Shown here piece by piece: positions 9,424-18,565 of a DNA stretch of 64,000 bases. How positions within the stretch are numbered: the stretch's first letter is position 1; each line of letters begins with the position of its first letter. The DNA is from Agaribacillus aureus. Lineage in GTDB: Bacteria > Bacteroidota > Bacteroidia > Cytophagales > Cyclobacteriaceae. The stretch covers positions 1 to 64,000 of the forward strand of contig JAUJEB010000008.1 in assembly GCA_030442055.1 (NCBI GenBank), read 5' to 3'. The position numbers were made by a program, and so were the translations under genes. The notes beneath the pieces are model-generated. The model saw only the letters and a program-made list of their open reading frames with translations. It searched no databases and had not been told where the DNA came from.

Positions 9424-9849
9424 ATGAACAAAATATCAGAGTTTAAAAAAGCAGATGGACACGTATACGTAGAGATATATTATGATCCGGAACACCATAT
9501 GGTAATGGACGTGTGGAAAGGAAATTTTGGCACACAGGAAAATTTTCGAAAAGGAATCATGAAGGCAATTGAAGTAATCAAATTCCATGGTTGCAGGGCC
9601 TGGGTAGGAGATTTAAGAGAGATGAAAGGGTCTTTTGATTCCTCCAACGACTGGATGTTTCAGACGGCAGTGCCGCAGGCAAAACTGTATGGACTCACCC
9701 GGGCAGCTATCATTTGGCCTGAAAATGTGTTTAGCAAGCTTTCTGCCAAAGATACCATGCAAAAAGTAGGTTATTTGGAGCTTCGAGCCTTTGATAAACC
9801 CGAAGAAGCCTTTAAATGGGTTAAGGCAGACATTCAGCTAGCCTCCTGA
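9424..9849 (+). CDS. STAS/SpoIIAA-like small cytoplasmic protein
   Basis: A 141-residue soluble protein with no signal peptide or membrane segment. Its layout (an opening strand pair HVYVEIYYDPEHHMVMDVWK, a helix around residues 38-52, the strand RAWVGDLREMKG, and the C-terminal FDKPEEAFKWVKADIQ) is that of the SpoIIAA/STAS-like proteins common in Bacteroidota. Their role is unknown. It stands alone between a gene remnant and a GNAT gene. The fold assignment is by pattern only. Confidence 0.6.
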   Translation: MNKISEFKKADGHVYVEIYYDPEHHMVMDVWKGNFGTQENFRKGIMKAIEVIKFHGCRAWVGDLREMKGSFDSSNDWMFQTAVPQAKLYGLTRAAIIWPENVFSKLSAKDTMQKVGYLELRAFDKPEEAFKWVKADIQLAS

Positions 9850-9892
9850 TATCCGGTCAGTCATTGAAACCGGCAAGGTAGCCGACGGGATA

Positions 9893-9947
9893 GGTGTTAA
9901 CGATTTTGATCACGCCTCTTATTTTGATCACGCCTCTTTTTAACACC
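9893..9947. repeat. 18-bp tandem duplication inside an inverted repeat
   Basis: ATTTTGATCACGCCTCTT occurs twice back to back (9903-9920 and 9921-9938), flanked by GGTGTTAA (9893-9900) and TTAACACC (9940-9947). The arms extend imperfectly to 11 bases. The hairpin could be a terminator-like structure of the gene ending at 9849 whose loop has been enlarged by slippage. No clear T run follows. Confidence 0.6.
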
Positions 9948-10111
9948 AATCTACGGATATATTTCTAATCTTTAGCGAAGGTCACCCCCCCGACTTTCCG
10001 GAATGCCGGCAAATTTCCTTTTAAATTATCGCCTATATGGATGAACTTGTTAATTTTGGATCCGTATAGAATTAGTTACCTCAACAAGTTAATTTAAGAT
10101 ACCGAAGGCCG

Positions 10112-10555
10112 ATGAATATCCAGATCAGACCCGTAAAGGAGGGCGATTTTGCCGATATTGTTGAACTATTTAAGGAGTTTGCCCTATTTGAAAAACATCC
10201 TGAGAAAATGACAAACTCCGTGGAGCAGATGTTGAAGGAAAAAGAGTACTTTCATTGTTTCTTGGCCGAAACACCTAAAAATGAAATAATAGGGTACGTT
10301 ACCTACTTTTTTTCATATCATACCTGGACCGGAAAATCCCTTTATATGGATGATCTCTATGTAAAAGCAGATTTTCGAAATCAGGGCATTGGAAAAAGGT
10401 TGCTGGATGCGGTAATCGGATATGCAAGACACGAAAAATGTAACAAAGTTCGCTGGCAGGTATCAAATTGGAATAAGAAAGCCCAGGAATTTTATAAGAA
10501 GATAGGCGCTGAAATTGACGACGTCGAGCTGAATTGTGATCTCCCGTTAAAATGA
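10112..10555 (+). CDS. GNAT family N-acetyltransferase
   Basis: A 147-residue GCN5-related acetyltransferase. The acetyl-CoA binding motif R/Q-x-x-G-x-G/A is present in YVKADFRNQGIGKRLLDAV (about residues 88-106), and the C-terminal part VRWQVSNWNKKAQEFYKKIG resembles diamine (spermidine/spermine) acetyltransferases. It starts by itself and ends convergently with the outer-membrane protein gene 48 bases away. The substrate is not determined. Confidence 0.92.
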   Translation: MNIQIRPVKEGDFADIVELFKEFALFEKHPEKMTNSVEQMLKEKEYFHCFLAETPKNEIIGYVTYFFSYHTWTGKSLYMDDLYVKADFRNQGIGKRLLDAVIGYARHEKCNKVRWQVSNWNKKAQEFYKKIGAEIDDVELNCDLPLK

Positions 10556-10603
10556 TCCGAATTTAGCAAAGGAGGATGTACACAAGCACTTTTGCAAAGT
10601 AAT

Positions 10604-12985
10604 CTAAAACCGTTTTTGCCCTGAAAACTCCATGGCTTCTCCCTTACCAAAGCCAAAGCTGATCCCAAATGTTACAAATCGGCCTCTTTGGCGACTATTG
10701 CTTAAATAAAAATCAGGTTGTTCTGTTATCGTTTCAAATACGCGAGAGGCGAATACGTCGCGTATGCTTAGGTTTAATATGGTTTTGCCTTTCAGGATCT
10801 TTTTTCTCAAACCGAAATCTGCAAATATATTTTCCGAAATTTCCTGCTGAAAGGTTTGATATCTGGATCTGTAATCCCCGGAGATCTCCATATCAATATC
10901 CAGCGGAAATTTAAATTTTGCGGTTATCCTGGTAGACCACTGGTCGCCATCAAAATTGAATGAGGTCGCTTCGAAAGTACCGTCCCTGCTAAAATGGTTA
11001 TAATTAAAATCACCGCTTACACTAAGCCATTTTGATGGAATGTATTTTGCGTTGACCTCCACACCCGTGACGTTGTTGGTGCCGATGTTTTCAGGCCTTG
11101 AGGTACTGACATTATTTTCAAATCTTGTAACACGTTCCACCACGTCTTTAGTATATCTATAATACAGCCCCAAATTCAATGACACACTACCCAGCTCATG
11201 GATGCTGGTGATCTCATACAGATCTGTAAACTCCGGCAGCAGATTGGGATTGCCTGTAAAAATGCTGAAGTTGTTGCGGATGTTGAAGAAAGGATTCAAA
11301 TCCCACAATCTCGGTCTTCTGATCCGTTTTGAATAGCCGGCCTGGACGGATGAATGCTCTGACAACTTATAAGATGTATGAGCGCTTGGGAACAGGTTGG
11401 AGAAATTTAGATCATTGCGCTCATTGGTATTTTGCAAAAGCGTTTGTACGTCGGTGTGCTCCCACCTCAGGCCAAGTTTCACACCCCATTTATCATTTTC
11501 CAACGCCGCTGTGCTATAAACGGCAAAGACCTTTTGATCGTAATCAAAGATGTTGGTCAGATCCGGGTTATTTGTCGGTACACCATCCAAAAGATCACTT
11601 ACCGCGAAATCATTGGTCACGTCCTTGATTTCATACTGGGCCCCTGTTTCCAGGGTATATTTTTCCAAAAAAGGATGCACATAATCCAGCTTAAAAGTGT
11701 ATTGCGCCTCAGAAAAATCAGTACGTGTTTGTTGCTGGCTATTGGGATCACTTCCAAGCGTGGTGATGTTCTCGAAATCCGAGCGTTGGTCTTTTCCGAA
11801 AAAATTACCCAAAGCACTGAATAGCAGTGATTGCTCCTTGTTTCTTTCAAAATTCTTTTGGTACTGTAGCTCGTATTGCCATTTGGGATTGGTAGCCTCG
11901 GTTATCTCCAGACGTCTGGAACCACCTGTTTGTCCGCCACCTGCTTCCAGGAAGCTGAAATCAGTATCGGAGTCCTCGTCTTCTTTTTCGTAAGCAAAAT
12001 GCCCCGATAAGGTTAACACGTTGTATTTATTGATGTAATAGTCCGTACCGAGAATAACGTTGATAAAGGATTCGTTTTTGTAACTTTTGCCAAAACTTTC
12101 AAGCCTTGTTTCGTTGATAAGATCCTGATTTACAGATTCATTATCACTTGGGAATGTTCTGCGGCCAATACCGAACTGACCAAAAAGATTGAGTTTTTCG
12201 GTTCTTTTGTTAACACTAAGGCCAAGGCTGTGATTGTTGGGTGTACCAGTATTTAAAGTTACCGAACCATTTAATCCGTTTGTATCTTCTTTTTTCAGAA
12301 CAATGTTGATGATTCCGGTTGTTCCTTCGGCTTCGTATTTGGCCGACGGAACTGTAATTACCTCAACTTTTTCGATCATCTCGGCGGTAAGTGTTCCAAG
12401 GGCATTGCCTTCTTCGCTGGCTATGACGGACGGTTTTCCATTAATCAGCATTTGCACACCTGTACTGCCGCGCAGGCTTACCTGTCCTTCTATATTAACA
12501 TTAACCGAAGGAACATTATTTAATACTTCCAGGGCGCTTGCCCCTGTGCTACTCAAATCTTTTCCCACGTTAAAAACGCGTTTGTCAAGCTTAAATTCAG
12601 TTTGTGATCTTTCACCGCGCACTACCATTTCGTCCAATAGCTGCTGGTCCTGTGACAGGACAATTGTTTCTAAATCAATTTTGCCGTTTACGGGAGTGGG
12701 ATTTTCAAATTTTCTTTTTGCAAATCCAACGAAGCTTATCTCTATGTAGAAATCCCGGGCGCTGGTTTTGAGCTGGAAATTTCCGTTTTCACCGGTTGTA
12801 GTACCTGTGATGGTTCGTTTGGTGTAGGTATCAGCGACTAAAACGGTAGCAAATTCTATGGGCTGCCGGCCACCTTCTTCCACAACTTTTCCTGTTATCT
12901 CTATAGCCGTGTTTTGCGCAAAAGAGGCTGTATTGCTGAGGATCGAAAATAACAGAAGGCAAAAATAATGACTTTTGAGCTTCAT
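10604..12985 (-). CDS. TonB-dependent-receptor-like outer membrane beta-barrel protein
   Basis: A 793-residue outer-membrane protein. A signal peptide ends near SFAQ (residue 24), followed by a carboxypeptidase D regulatory-like domain (about 28-115), a plug-like region (about 120-235; SSTGASALEVLNNVPSVNVN, then MIEKVEVITVPSAKYEAEGT) and a barrel of the OMP_b-brl_3 type that ends in KRF. This family is abundant in Bacteroidota and usually lacks a known substrate. It is a single gene. A divergent LytS/LytTR pair starts 400 bases away on the other strand. Confidence 0.9.
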   Translation of the reverse strand: MKLKSHYFCLLLFSILSNTASFAQNTAIEITGKVVEEGGRQPIEFATVLVADTYTKRTITGTTTGENGNFQLKTSARDFYIEISFVGFAKRKFENPTPVNGKIDLETIVLSQDQQLLDEMVVRGERSQTEFKLDKRVFNVGKDLSSTGASALEVLNNVPSVNVNIEGQVSLRGSTGVQMLINGKPSVIASEEGNALGTLTAEMIEKVEVITVPSAKYEAEGTTGIINIVLKKEDTNGLNGSVTLNTGTPNNHSLGLSVNKRTEKLNLFGQFGIGRRTFPSDNESVNQDLINETRLESFGKSYKNESFINVILGTDYYINKYNVLTLSGHFAYEKEDEDSDTDFSFLEAGGGQTGGSRRLEITEATNPKWQYELQYQKNFERNKEQSLLFSALGNFFGKDQRSDFENITTLGSDPNSQQQTRTDFSEAQYTFKLDYVHPFLEKYTLETGAQYEIKDVTNDFAVSDLLDGVPTNNPDLTNIFDYDQKVFAVYSTAALENDKWGVKLGLRWEHTDVQTLLQNTNERNDLNFSNLFPSAHTSYKLSEHSSVQAGYSKRIRRPRLWDLNPFFNIRNNFSIFTGNPNLLPEFTDLYEITSIHELGSVSLNLGLYYRYTKDVVERVTRFENNVSTSRPENIGTNNVTGVEVNAKYIPSKWLSVSGDFNYNHFSRDGTFEATSFNFDGDQWSTRITAKFKFPLDIDMEISGDYRSRYQTFQQEISENIFADFGLRKKILKGKTILNLSIRDVFASRVFETITEQPDFYLSNSRQRGRFVTFGISFGFGKGEAMEFSGQKRF

Positions 12986-13389
12986 ATTGCAAAACGGGTT
13001 TTTAACCTATAAAACTTTGCCCGACACGTACCACTCTTTTTTCAAAAATACGCAATCACTTTTTTGTGAGCAATAAACTTGCGGCCGGGTTTAAAATCTA
13101 TTTTTCTACATTATCTGCCCTATGGTCTTTCTCAAGCTGCCGGATCAACAAAAACCGCTACTTTAAATGCCATTACCACAAGAATCAAACGTAAAACCAA
13201 AGAATCGAAACTAAAACTTTACCATGGGCCGGTCAAATAATATCTTTGAACACCCGATTTATCAGGTCGACTGCAAAAATTACAGATATCTTTATCAGGT
13301 TGCCGGTGGACAGTAGAACCTCGCTGTTTAACGGTTTGGTGTGGGTAAGTGAGAAAAACCACTTAAATTAGCAGTCAACTAGTGTTATC
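12986..13389. other. Divergent intergenic region between the barrel protein and LytS-type kinase
   Basis: About 400 bases with no ORF. It must hold promoters in both directions; the only clear box is TATCTTTG at 13241-13248 on the plus strand. No riboswitch or tRNA is visible. Confidence 0.4.
13241..13248 (+). promoter_or_regulatory. Candidate promoter -7 box TATCTTTG for the LytS/LytTR pair
   Basis: An exact TAnnTTTG box 141 bases upstream of the kinase start, which would leave a leader of about 130 bases. The -33 position has only a weak TTTA. A candidate only. Confidence 0.3.
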
Positions 13390-14406
13390 ATGCGTGCTAC
13401 ACAGCAAACAAATCGTCGGTCTACCAAAGAGGTTTGGTTTCAGGTTATTCTGATCGCTGTCTTATTTTTGGCCACTGTTTTTGATAAAAGAAAGCCGGAG
13501 GCAAATCTCTGGGAGTTTGTGTTTTTCACGAATTACATATTAGCTGCGCTTTTTATTAGTTACCTGTTGCTACCCCGATATTTTTATAAAAGGAAGTACA
13601 TACAATTCACAATCTGGGTTACGGTCCTGCTCATGCTGGTCTGTTTAATTGAAGAATTTGTTCTGGAGAAGCTGTTCTTTCCCGATACCCGGGGCAATTT
13701 TTTCCCTGGCATCTTACCCACCTTGCTGGATGTGTTGCCGGTAATCCTGATCATGGTAGGCTTCAAATTTGGATTTGACGCCCAGCGAAAACAAACAGAG
13801 CTCGAGCGGCTTAATACAGTTGTAGCGGAAAGCAGACTACAGTTTTTGAAATCGCAGATAAATCCCCATTTTTTATTTAACAATTTAAATAATTTGTACG
13901 CTTATGCGCTCGAAAACTCACCCAAAACCCCCGGGATCATTTTAGAATTATCTTCCCTGCTTCGCTACATGCTTTATGACTGCCAGGAAAGCAAAGTGCC
14001 CCTGGAAAAAGAAATACAATGCCTTCAGGATTTTATCCGTCTGCAGAAATTGCAAATAGAAGACCGGGGAGATATAACATTCACCATTTCCGGCGAACAG
14101 GAAGGTCATTTTATTGCGCCCCTGATTTTGATTGTTTTTGTTGAAAATTGTTTCAAGCACAGCACCGCCAGCCAAACGAAAGGAATTCGTATTAATATTG
14201 CCCTGGAAATAACGGAAGGGCGATTAAAAATGCAGTGTTCCAATACATTTTCATCGAATGCAAACGTGCAGGAATTGTCAAAGGGCATTGGCCTGGACAA
14301 CGTAAAGTCAAGGTTAGCATTGCTTTATCCGAACGCCCATGTTTTAAACATAGACAACAAGGATGATGTGTTTACAGTGGATCTTGAATTAAATCTTATA
14401 AAATAA
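13390..14406 (+). CDS. LytS-family sensor histidine kinase
   Basis: A 338-residue membrane kinase. Four hydrophobic segments lie around residues 15-31, 45-60, 72-92 and 112-132, with no large extracytoplasmic loop. A short coiled coil leads into the His_kinase domain with the phospho-acceptor His160 in SQINPHFLFNNLNNLYAYAL. A compact HATPase-like end (VENCFKHS and KGIGLDNVKSRL) completes it. Such kinases phosphorylate LytTR response regulators, and the partner gene starts 4 bases after the stop. The signal is unknown. Confidence 0.95.
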   Translation: MRATQQTNRRSTKEVWFQVILIAVLFLATVFDKRKPEANLWEFVFFTNYILAALFISYLLLPRYFYKRKYIQFTIWVTVLLMLVCLIEEFVLEKLFFPDTRGNFFPGILPTLLDVLPVILIMVGFKFGFDAQRKQTELERLNTVVAESRLQFLKSQINPHFLFNNLNNLYAYALENSPKTPGIILELSSLLRYMLYDCQESKVPLEKEIQCLQDFIRLQKLQIEDRGDITFTISGEQEGHFIAPLILIVFVENCFKHSTASQTKGIRINIALEITEGRLKMQCSNTFSSNANVQELSKGIGLDNVKSRLALLYPNAHVLNIDNKDDVFTVDLELNLIK

Positions 14407-14410
14407 AACG

Positions 14411-15133
14411 ATGGCCACCTCCTGCGTTATCATAGAAGACCAGCCACCCGCTCAAAGAATACTTCAAAAATATATTGAAGACCTGGATATGCTACAGCTC
14501 AAAGGCACTTTTACCGATGCCTTGTCGGTGATGGAATTTTTGAAAAGTAACCAGGTAGATCTGATTTTTCTGGATATTCATTTACCCAAGCTATCCGGAA
14601 TCGATTTCCTGAATATTCTTTCACCTAAGCCAAAAGTGATTCTTACCACGGCTTATCCGGATTACGCCTTACAGGGTTATGAACTGGATGTTGTTGATTA
14701 TTTGTTAAAGCCTTTTTCCTTTGACCGTTTTGTCAAGGCCGTATCAAAGGCCATCTACGGTGTGAGTAAACAGATTGATGCACCGAAGTCTGCAGCGGAG
14801 TCTGGCGACTTATCAGAGGATTTTACCTTTGTAAAAACAGGTACTGACTATCGAAAGATAGAAATCAACGCCATCCGCTTCATTAAATCAAACGGCGATT
14901 ATACGGAATTGTACCTGGTAGGAGGGAAATACCTGGTTTCCTATTCCTTAAAGTACTGGATAGACCGATTGAACCCAAAATGGTTTTGTCAAATCCATAA
15001 ATCCTACCTGGTTAATGTACAACATATCGCAAAGGTCTCGGGCAACCAGGTGTACGCGGGAGAAGATGTATTGCCAATTGGCCGCACTTATAAGGAGAAC
15101 TTTTTTAACAATTACCTGGAGGGGTTGGTTTAA
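14411..15133 (+). CDS. LytTR-family response regulator
   Basis: A 240-residue regulator with an N-terminal receiver domain (residues 1-120; phospho-acceptor Asp55 in LIFLDIHLPKLSG, followed by the KPFSFDRF end) and a C-terminal LytTR DNA-binding domain (about 140-238; IRFIKSNGDYTELYLVGG and FCQIHKSYLVNVQHIAKVSG). It pairs with the LytS-type kinase directly upstream in one operon. LytTR proteins bind paired direct repeats; the target here is unknown. Confidence 0.95.
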   Translation: MATSCVIIEDQPPAQRILQKYIEDLDMLQLKGTFTDALSVMEFLKSNQVDLIFLDIHLPKLSGIDFLNILSPKPKVILTTAYPDYALQGYELDVVDYLLKPFSFDRFVKAVSKAIYGVSKQIDAPKSAAESGDLSEDFTFVKTGTDYRKIEINAIRFIKSNGDYTELYLVGGKYLVSYSLKYWIDRLNPKWFCQIHKSYLVNVQHIAKVSGNQVYAGEDVLPIGRTYKENFFNNYLEGLV

Positions 15134-15273
15134 AGTTTGCCCTACCGGCATTTAAGGTGGCTATTACTTTCAATGAATTTCCGGCATGAACCTTTTCATC
15201 TTCTGATTTTTACTTTTGAAAAAGCATTGATTCCGGTGAACTACAATGATCAGACAATATAGCAGAAAACAAA

Positions 15274-15311
15274 TTAATTGGGGACTGTGCTTTGTCGCTG
15301 GCCCCAATTAA
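15274..15311. terminator. Hairpin between convergent LytTR and DinB genes
   Basis: A perfect 10-bp stem TTAATTGGGG/CCCCAATTAA (15274-15283 and 15302-15311) with an 18-base loop. On the minus strand it is followed by TTTGTTTT, so it best fits termination of the DinB gene; it could also stop the LytTR operon on the plus strand, where the tail is less T-rich. Confidence 0.55.
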
Positions 15312-15355
15312 CTTGCCTATACGATACTTCCGCGTTTATTCTGCATCCGGTGCGA

Positions 15356-15853
15356 CTAAGCAAATGGATCTACATCTGCCGAGGGGCCGTAAACCGAAGG
15401 TATTTTTTGATTCAATATTCTAAGATAGGTAGTGAGCTCTCCCCGGTGATGATACCAATGATTGAGGACGAATGTTCTTACAAAAGAAAATGCAGGCATT
15501 TCGGCTATAGGCTTTTGGGTTTTCTTAAGTTTCCAGTTTTCCGTTAGCCAGGAGGTGTCATCGGTGCCTAAAAGTGACCTCACCGAACGGACACTCTCCT
15601 CAAATGCGTTGAGTATGTCGTGTTTGCTATCGGGGACCGGATGCTGGACAATAACCGAAGTTTCTACCGCCCCGTCTTTTGCAAACATCAGGTTTCTGCC
15701 TGGAATTGTTGCCACATGATAAGCGAGTTGCCCTAATGCCATGGCCTTCTCATGGGGTTTAAAAGTCAATCGATCCTCAGGGATTATTTGCAACAGATTT
15801 TTTGTGGCCGCAAATTCCTGCTCCATTTCTGCTAAAAAGTTATGTGCACTCAT
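15356..15853 (-). CDS. DinB family protein
   Basis: A 165-residue four-helix-bundle protein of the DinB/YfiT type. The metal-binding histidine triad is visible: His in QLAYHVATIP (about residue 47) and two in the helix LNHWYHHRGELTTYLRI (about residues 130-134). These proteins bind a divalent metal and include thiol-dependent transferases such as bacillithiol transferases; the substrate here is unknown. It is followed by the hairpin at 15274 and sits 87 bases downstream of a Crp-type regulator on the same strand. Confidence 0.9.
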   Translation of the reverse strand: MSAHNFLAEMEQEFAATKNLLQIIPEDRLTFKPHEKAMALGQLAYHVATIPGRNLMFAKDGAVETSVIVQHPVPDSKHDILNAFEESVRSVRSLLGTDDTSWLTENWKLKKTQKPIAEMPAFSFVRTFVLNHWYHHRGELTTYLRILNQKIPSVYGPSADVDPFA

Positions 15854-15940
15854 AATTATATTTAATTGGTTAATGAATGCCTCAAAGATCAGGGTGGGGG
15901 CGGGAAGGAAACGGTATCAAATGATACACAAGGCAAAAAA

Positions 15941-16570
15941 TCATAACAGTTCTATTTCGGCCCTGTGCAAAACCAGTTTGCCACTTAATTCAAATTGCTT
16001 TAAAATTCTGGAAATAACCACTCTCGTAGTACCCAGTTCATTAGCGAGTTGTTGATGGGAAATTTTGATTCGGGATTTTTCCTGTTTGTCCCTTCTGTCC
16101 TGCAGGTATTCCATTACCCTTTGGTCGATATGCTCGAAAACAACACTTTCAAAGGTATCAAGCAGTTCATCATATCTGCTTTTAAAAGTGCGGATCACAA
16201 AATTATTCCAGGATGCATACTTTGTTTGCCAGGTGGTGATAAGTCTGGCAGGGACCGCTAAAATTTCAGTTGGCGAGGCCGCTACTGCTTTGGACGGACT
16301 TTGATTATTAAAAAAACAAGCGGATAAAGACATCATGCAAGTTTCGCCGGGCATTACGTAATACAATAAAATCTCCCTGTCTTCTTTGGTTTGGAATACC
16401 CTGATGGCACCCGTTAACACAACCGGAAGAATTTTGACATACTGTCCCTCTCTTACAATGGTATCTCCTTTTTCGAAGGACAAAATTTTGCAATTATCTG
16501 TAATTTCCTTGCGCAGGGTTGATTCGGTAATGAAATTTAAATTTTCGAAAATCTTATTTTCCGTGATCAT
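15941..16570 (-). CDS. Crp/Fnr family transcriptional regulator
   Basis: A 209-residue regulator with an N-terminal cyclic-nucleotide-binding-like beta roll (about residues 20-130; FEKGDTIVREGQYVKILPVV) and a C-terminal HTH (about 150-205; KISHQQLANELGTTRVVISR). I see no cysteine cluster typical of an iron-sulfur FNR. Such proteins often control small neighbouring genes in Bacteroidota; the DinB gene lies just downstream on the same strand, so control of it is possible. Confidence 0.93.
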   Translation of the reverse strand: MITENKIFENLNFITESTLRKEITDNCKILSFEKGDTIVREGQYVKILPVVLTGAIRVFQTKEDREILLYYVMPGETCMMSLSACFFNNQSPSKAVAASPTEILAVPARLITTWQTKYASWNNFVIRTFKSRYDELLDTFESVVFEHIDQRVMEYLQDRRDKQEKSRIKISHQQLANELGTTRVVISRILKQFELSGKLVLHRAEIELL

Positions 16571-16816
16571 TTTTTTGCATGCAGCTATCTTGATACAAAA
16601 ACAAAATTATAAAAAAGCTATTAGATAGATCGACTTAATGTCGTGCATCATTGTTGCTAGCAACCTGACTACTTGGGTCTGAAGACGTGGGGTGGCGAGC
16701 TTATCTATTTTGACCGAATATATGATGTGTTGTGAAAGTCATGGAGGAAGTTTTCACCGGATGGCCTCGATACTTTAATAGCAAAGGCCTTAGGTTGCCG
16801 ATCTCCATTTAACATA

Positions 16817-17884
16817 CTAGACCCGGTGCAATTTATAAGGATAAATCCCATTGGCATTCCACTGACACACATATAGATTTTTATCGTCATCCACGCACAC
16901 ATCGTGACAATGTTTGAAAATCGGCTTATCCTGTCTCATCATTTCCAACTGGCCATTTTTTTTGTAAACTGGTTTTGTTCCGCCCGGGTTGGAGACCACT
17001 TTATTATTTTTATCGAGGATGGTCACAAAACCAAGGTTCAATTGCATATTAAAGTTTTCCTTGGTCATACCAAAGCATACACCGGAATACAGATTATCCC
17101 CATCGATCACCGCCCGGCTGATAAAGGCGCCAGGCAGATAAATATCCTCCAAAAATTCTCCCTCCAGGCTGAACCGCTTAAAAGTATTTTTTATCCTGGC
17201 GGAACAGATCAGGGTCGGATTATTTTCATCTCGTTTATCGAGTGTTACACCGTGGGCCTGTTTGAATTTGCTTGGTTGCAAAAAGCTGTCGCCACCAAAT
17301 TTTCTGATAAATTCGCCCTTGCTGTTGTATTGTAATATGAATTGAGCGCCATATCCATCCGCTACGTAGATATCGCCATTGGGCCCTATGGTCGTCTCGG
17401 TAGGTCTGAAGGGATTAAATTGCCCATATTCGCCGATCGTGTGCGGACTATCAATTTTCAAAATGGTTTTACCGGTCAGCGTAGTTTTTACGACCGATCC
17501 GGTGCCAGGGTCTGTGATGTATAAAAACTCTTCACCACCCTCATTGTGAATAGATAAGCCATGTGCACTTTTAAATCCAAGCGTCCAGCTGTTTAGCAGC
17601 TTTCCTGATTTATCGTAAATGATAATATTATTTTTTTGATGGTCTGTGACCATGATCAACCTCCCGGTGGCATCCATGACCATTTCATGGCAATTTTTTA
17701 CTGGTGTTTTAGCCGGGTCCAGATCACCCCACGCTTTTTCGACCCGGTATTTGAAATCTCCATGTCCTATCAATTCCTCCTCCAAACGGGGTCTGTTGAT
17801 GATGTTAAATCCATAAAATGGTACAGTCAATGCGACTCCGGCCATGGCGGTGGTTTTCAAAAATTTTCTTTTGGAATTTTTCAT
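16817..17884 (-). CDS. Exported NHL-repeat / six-bladed beta-propeller protein with Tat-like signal
   Basis: A 355-residue protein. The N-terminus SKRKFLKTTAMAGVALTVPF has the twin-arginine layout with Lys-Arg instead of Arg-Arg, so export by Tat is likely but not certain. The rest is made of repeating blades with the NHL pattern (HGLSIHNEGGEEFLYITDPG, TIGPNGDIYVADGYGAQFIL, CHDVCVDDDKNLYVCQWNAN). The arrangement resembles the propeller of peptidyl-alpha-hydroxyglycine amidating lyase, but catalytic identity cannot be claimed. It stands alone on the minus strand. Confidence 0.85.
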   Translation of the reverse strand: MKNSKRKFLKTTAMAGVALTVPFYGFNIINRPRLEEELIGHGDFKYRVEKAWGDLDPAKTPVKNCHEMVMDATGRLIMVTDHQKNNIIIYDKSGKLLNSWTLGFKSAHGLSIHNEGGEEFLYITDPGTGSVVKTTLTGKTILKIDSPHTIGEYGQFNPFRPTETTIGPNGDIYVADGYGAQFILQYNSKGEFIRKFGGDSFLQPSKFKQAHGVTLDKRDENNPTLICSARIKNTFKRFSLEGEFLEDIYLPGAFISRAVIDGDNLYSGVCFGMTKENFNMQLNLGFVTILDKNNKVVSNPGGTKPVYKKNGQLEMMRQDKPIFKHCHDVCVDDDKNLYVCQWNANGIYPYKLHRV

Positions 17885-18232
17885 GCTTGAACAGATAAAA
17901 TCAAATATTCACTAAATCAAAATTAAAGGGTATGTCATAATTTGGCCACCGTCAAATCGGGATTTTGTTCTTGCCACAATTCGACTTTCAAAAAGGAAGC
18001 AGCATCTCCCAAATGTTTCCTTCAGGCTCATCCAGGCTTTTTTTGGCTTTTCATTGCCGTTGTTTGGCGGATGTAGCTAACTGTTGTTACTACCGCTTAC
18101 TTCAGTATTTACAGGTACACTTATCAAAAGAAATCGATAGCGATATGGTGCCGGTTTAAACCGGCATTTACGACAGTAATTAACGGTAATAACTTAATTT
18201 TTTTTTAGAATTTCAATTTTGACTCCATGTAA
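17885..18232. other. Intergenic stretch with a palindrome, no gene
   Basis: About 350 bases. It holds a possible minus-strand -7 box TAATTTTG (17925-17918) for the NHL gene, 34 bases before its start, and the 18-bp palindrome listed separately. No ORF with a start and protein-like composition. Confidence 0.4.
18149..18166. repeat. Perfect 18-bp palindrome
   Basis: TGCCGGTTTAAACCGGCA is identical on both strands. It lies 67 bases beyond the stop of the DUF1801 gene on the minus strand. It has no loop and no T run, so it fits a dimeric protein-binding site better than an intrinsic terminator. Confidence 0.7.
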
Positions 18233-18565
18233 TCATGACTTTTCTTTCACCAATTTCAATAGGCTTACGGTCTTTTCTTTATCAATTTCCTGCACCGTTT
18301 GAATTTTGAGGTGTCTCATGGTTTTGCCGTTACCTTCAAAAAGCGCTATCTCTTCCTTGGATAATCCTTTTAAGGAAAAACCTAGATTGACGTGAGTTTT
18401 CAGAGCAACAAAATAGTATTTCCCATGGTCGTAAGCAGGCACTCCCCATTTCATCTCTTCGTGGATACCGGGAAAGGTTTCGAATAAAATCTGTCGAAGT
18501 TTTTGACAAATTTCTTTTTGAGGGGCTTTTTGTTTGCTTATATAAGCATCAACATTTTTATCCAT
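18233..18565 (-). CDS. DUF1801 (YdhG-like) protein
   Basis: A 110-residue protein with the DUF1801 pattern: an N-terminal helix DKNVDAYISKQKAPQKEICQ, the conserved EEMKWGVPAYDHGKYYF strand region, and LGFSLKGLSK. The family fold is frataxin-like; B. subtilis YdhG/Fra is an iron chaperone, but many members are uncharacterised and this one could do something else. A second DUF1801 gene is at 20.8-21.1 kb. It is a single gene. Confidence 0.85.
   Translation of the reverse strand: MDKNVDAYISKQKAPQKEICQKLRQILFETFPGIHEEMKWGVPAYDHGKYYFVALKTHVNLGFSLKGLSKEEIALFEGNGKTMRHLKIQTVQEIDKEKTVSLLKLVKEKS

Noticed and set aside
16705..16902. Minus-strand open frame whose end continues past the NHL gene (RPSGENFLHDFHN)
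   Set aside because: Its first half is an out-of-frame shadow of the NHL gene. The short tail reads like protein but has no independent start and no clear homology.
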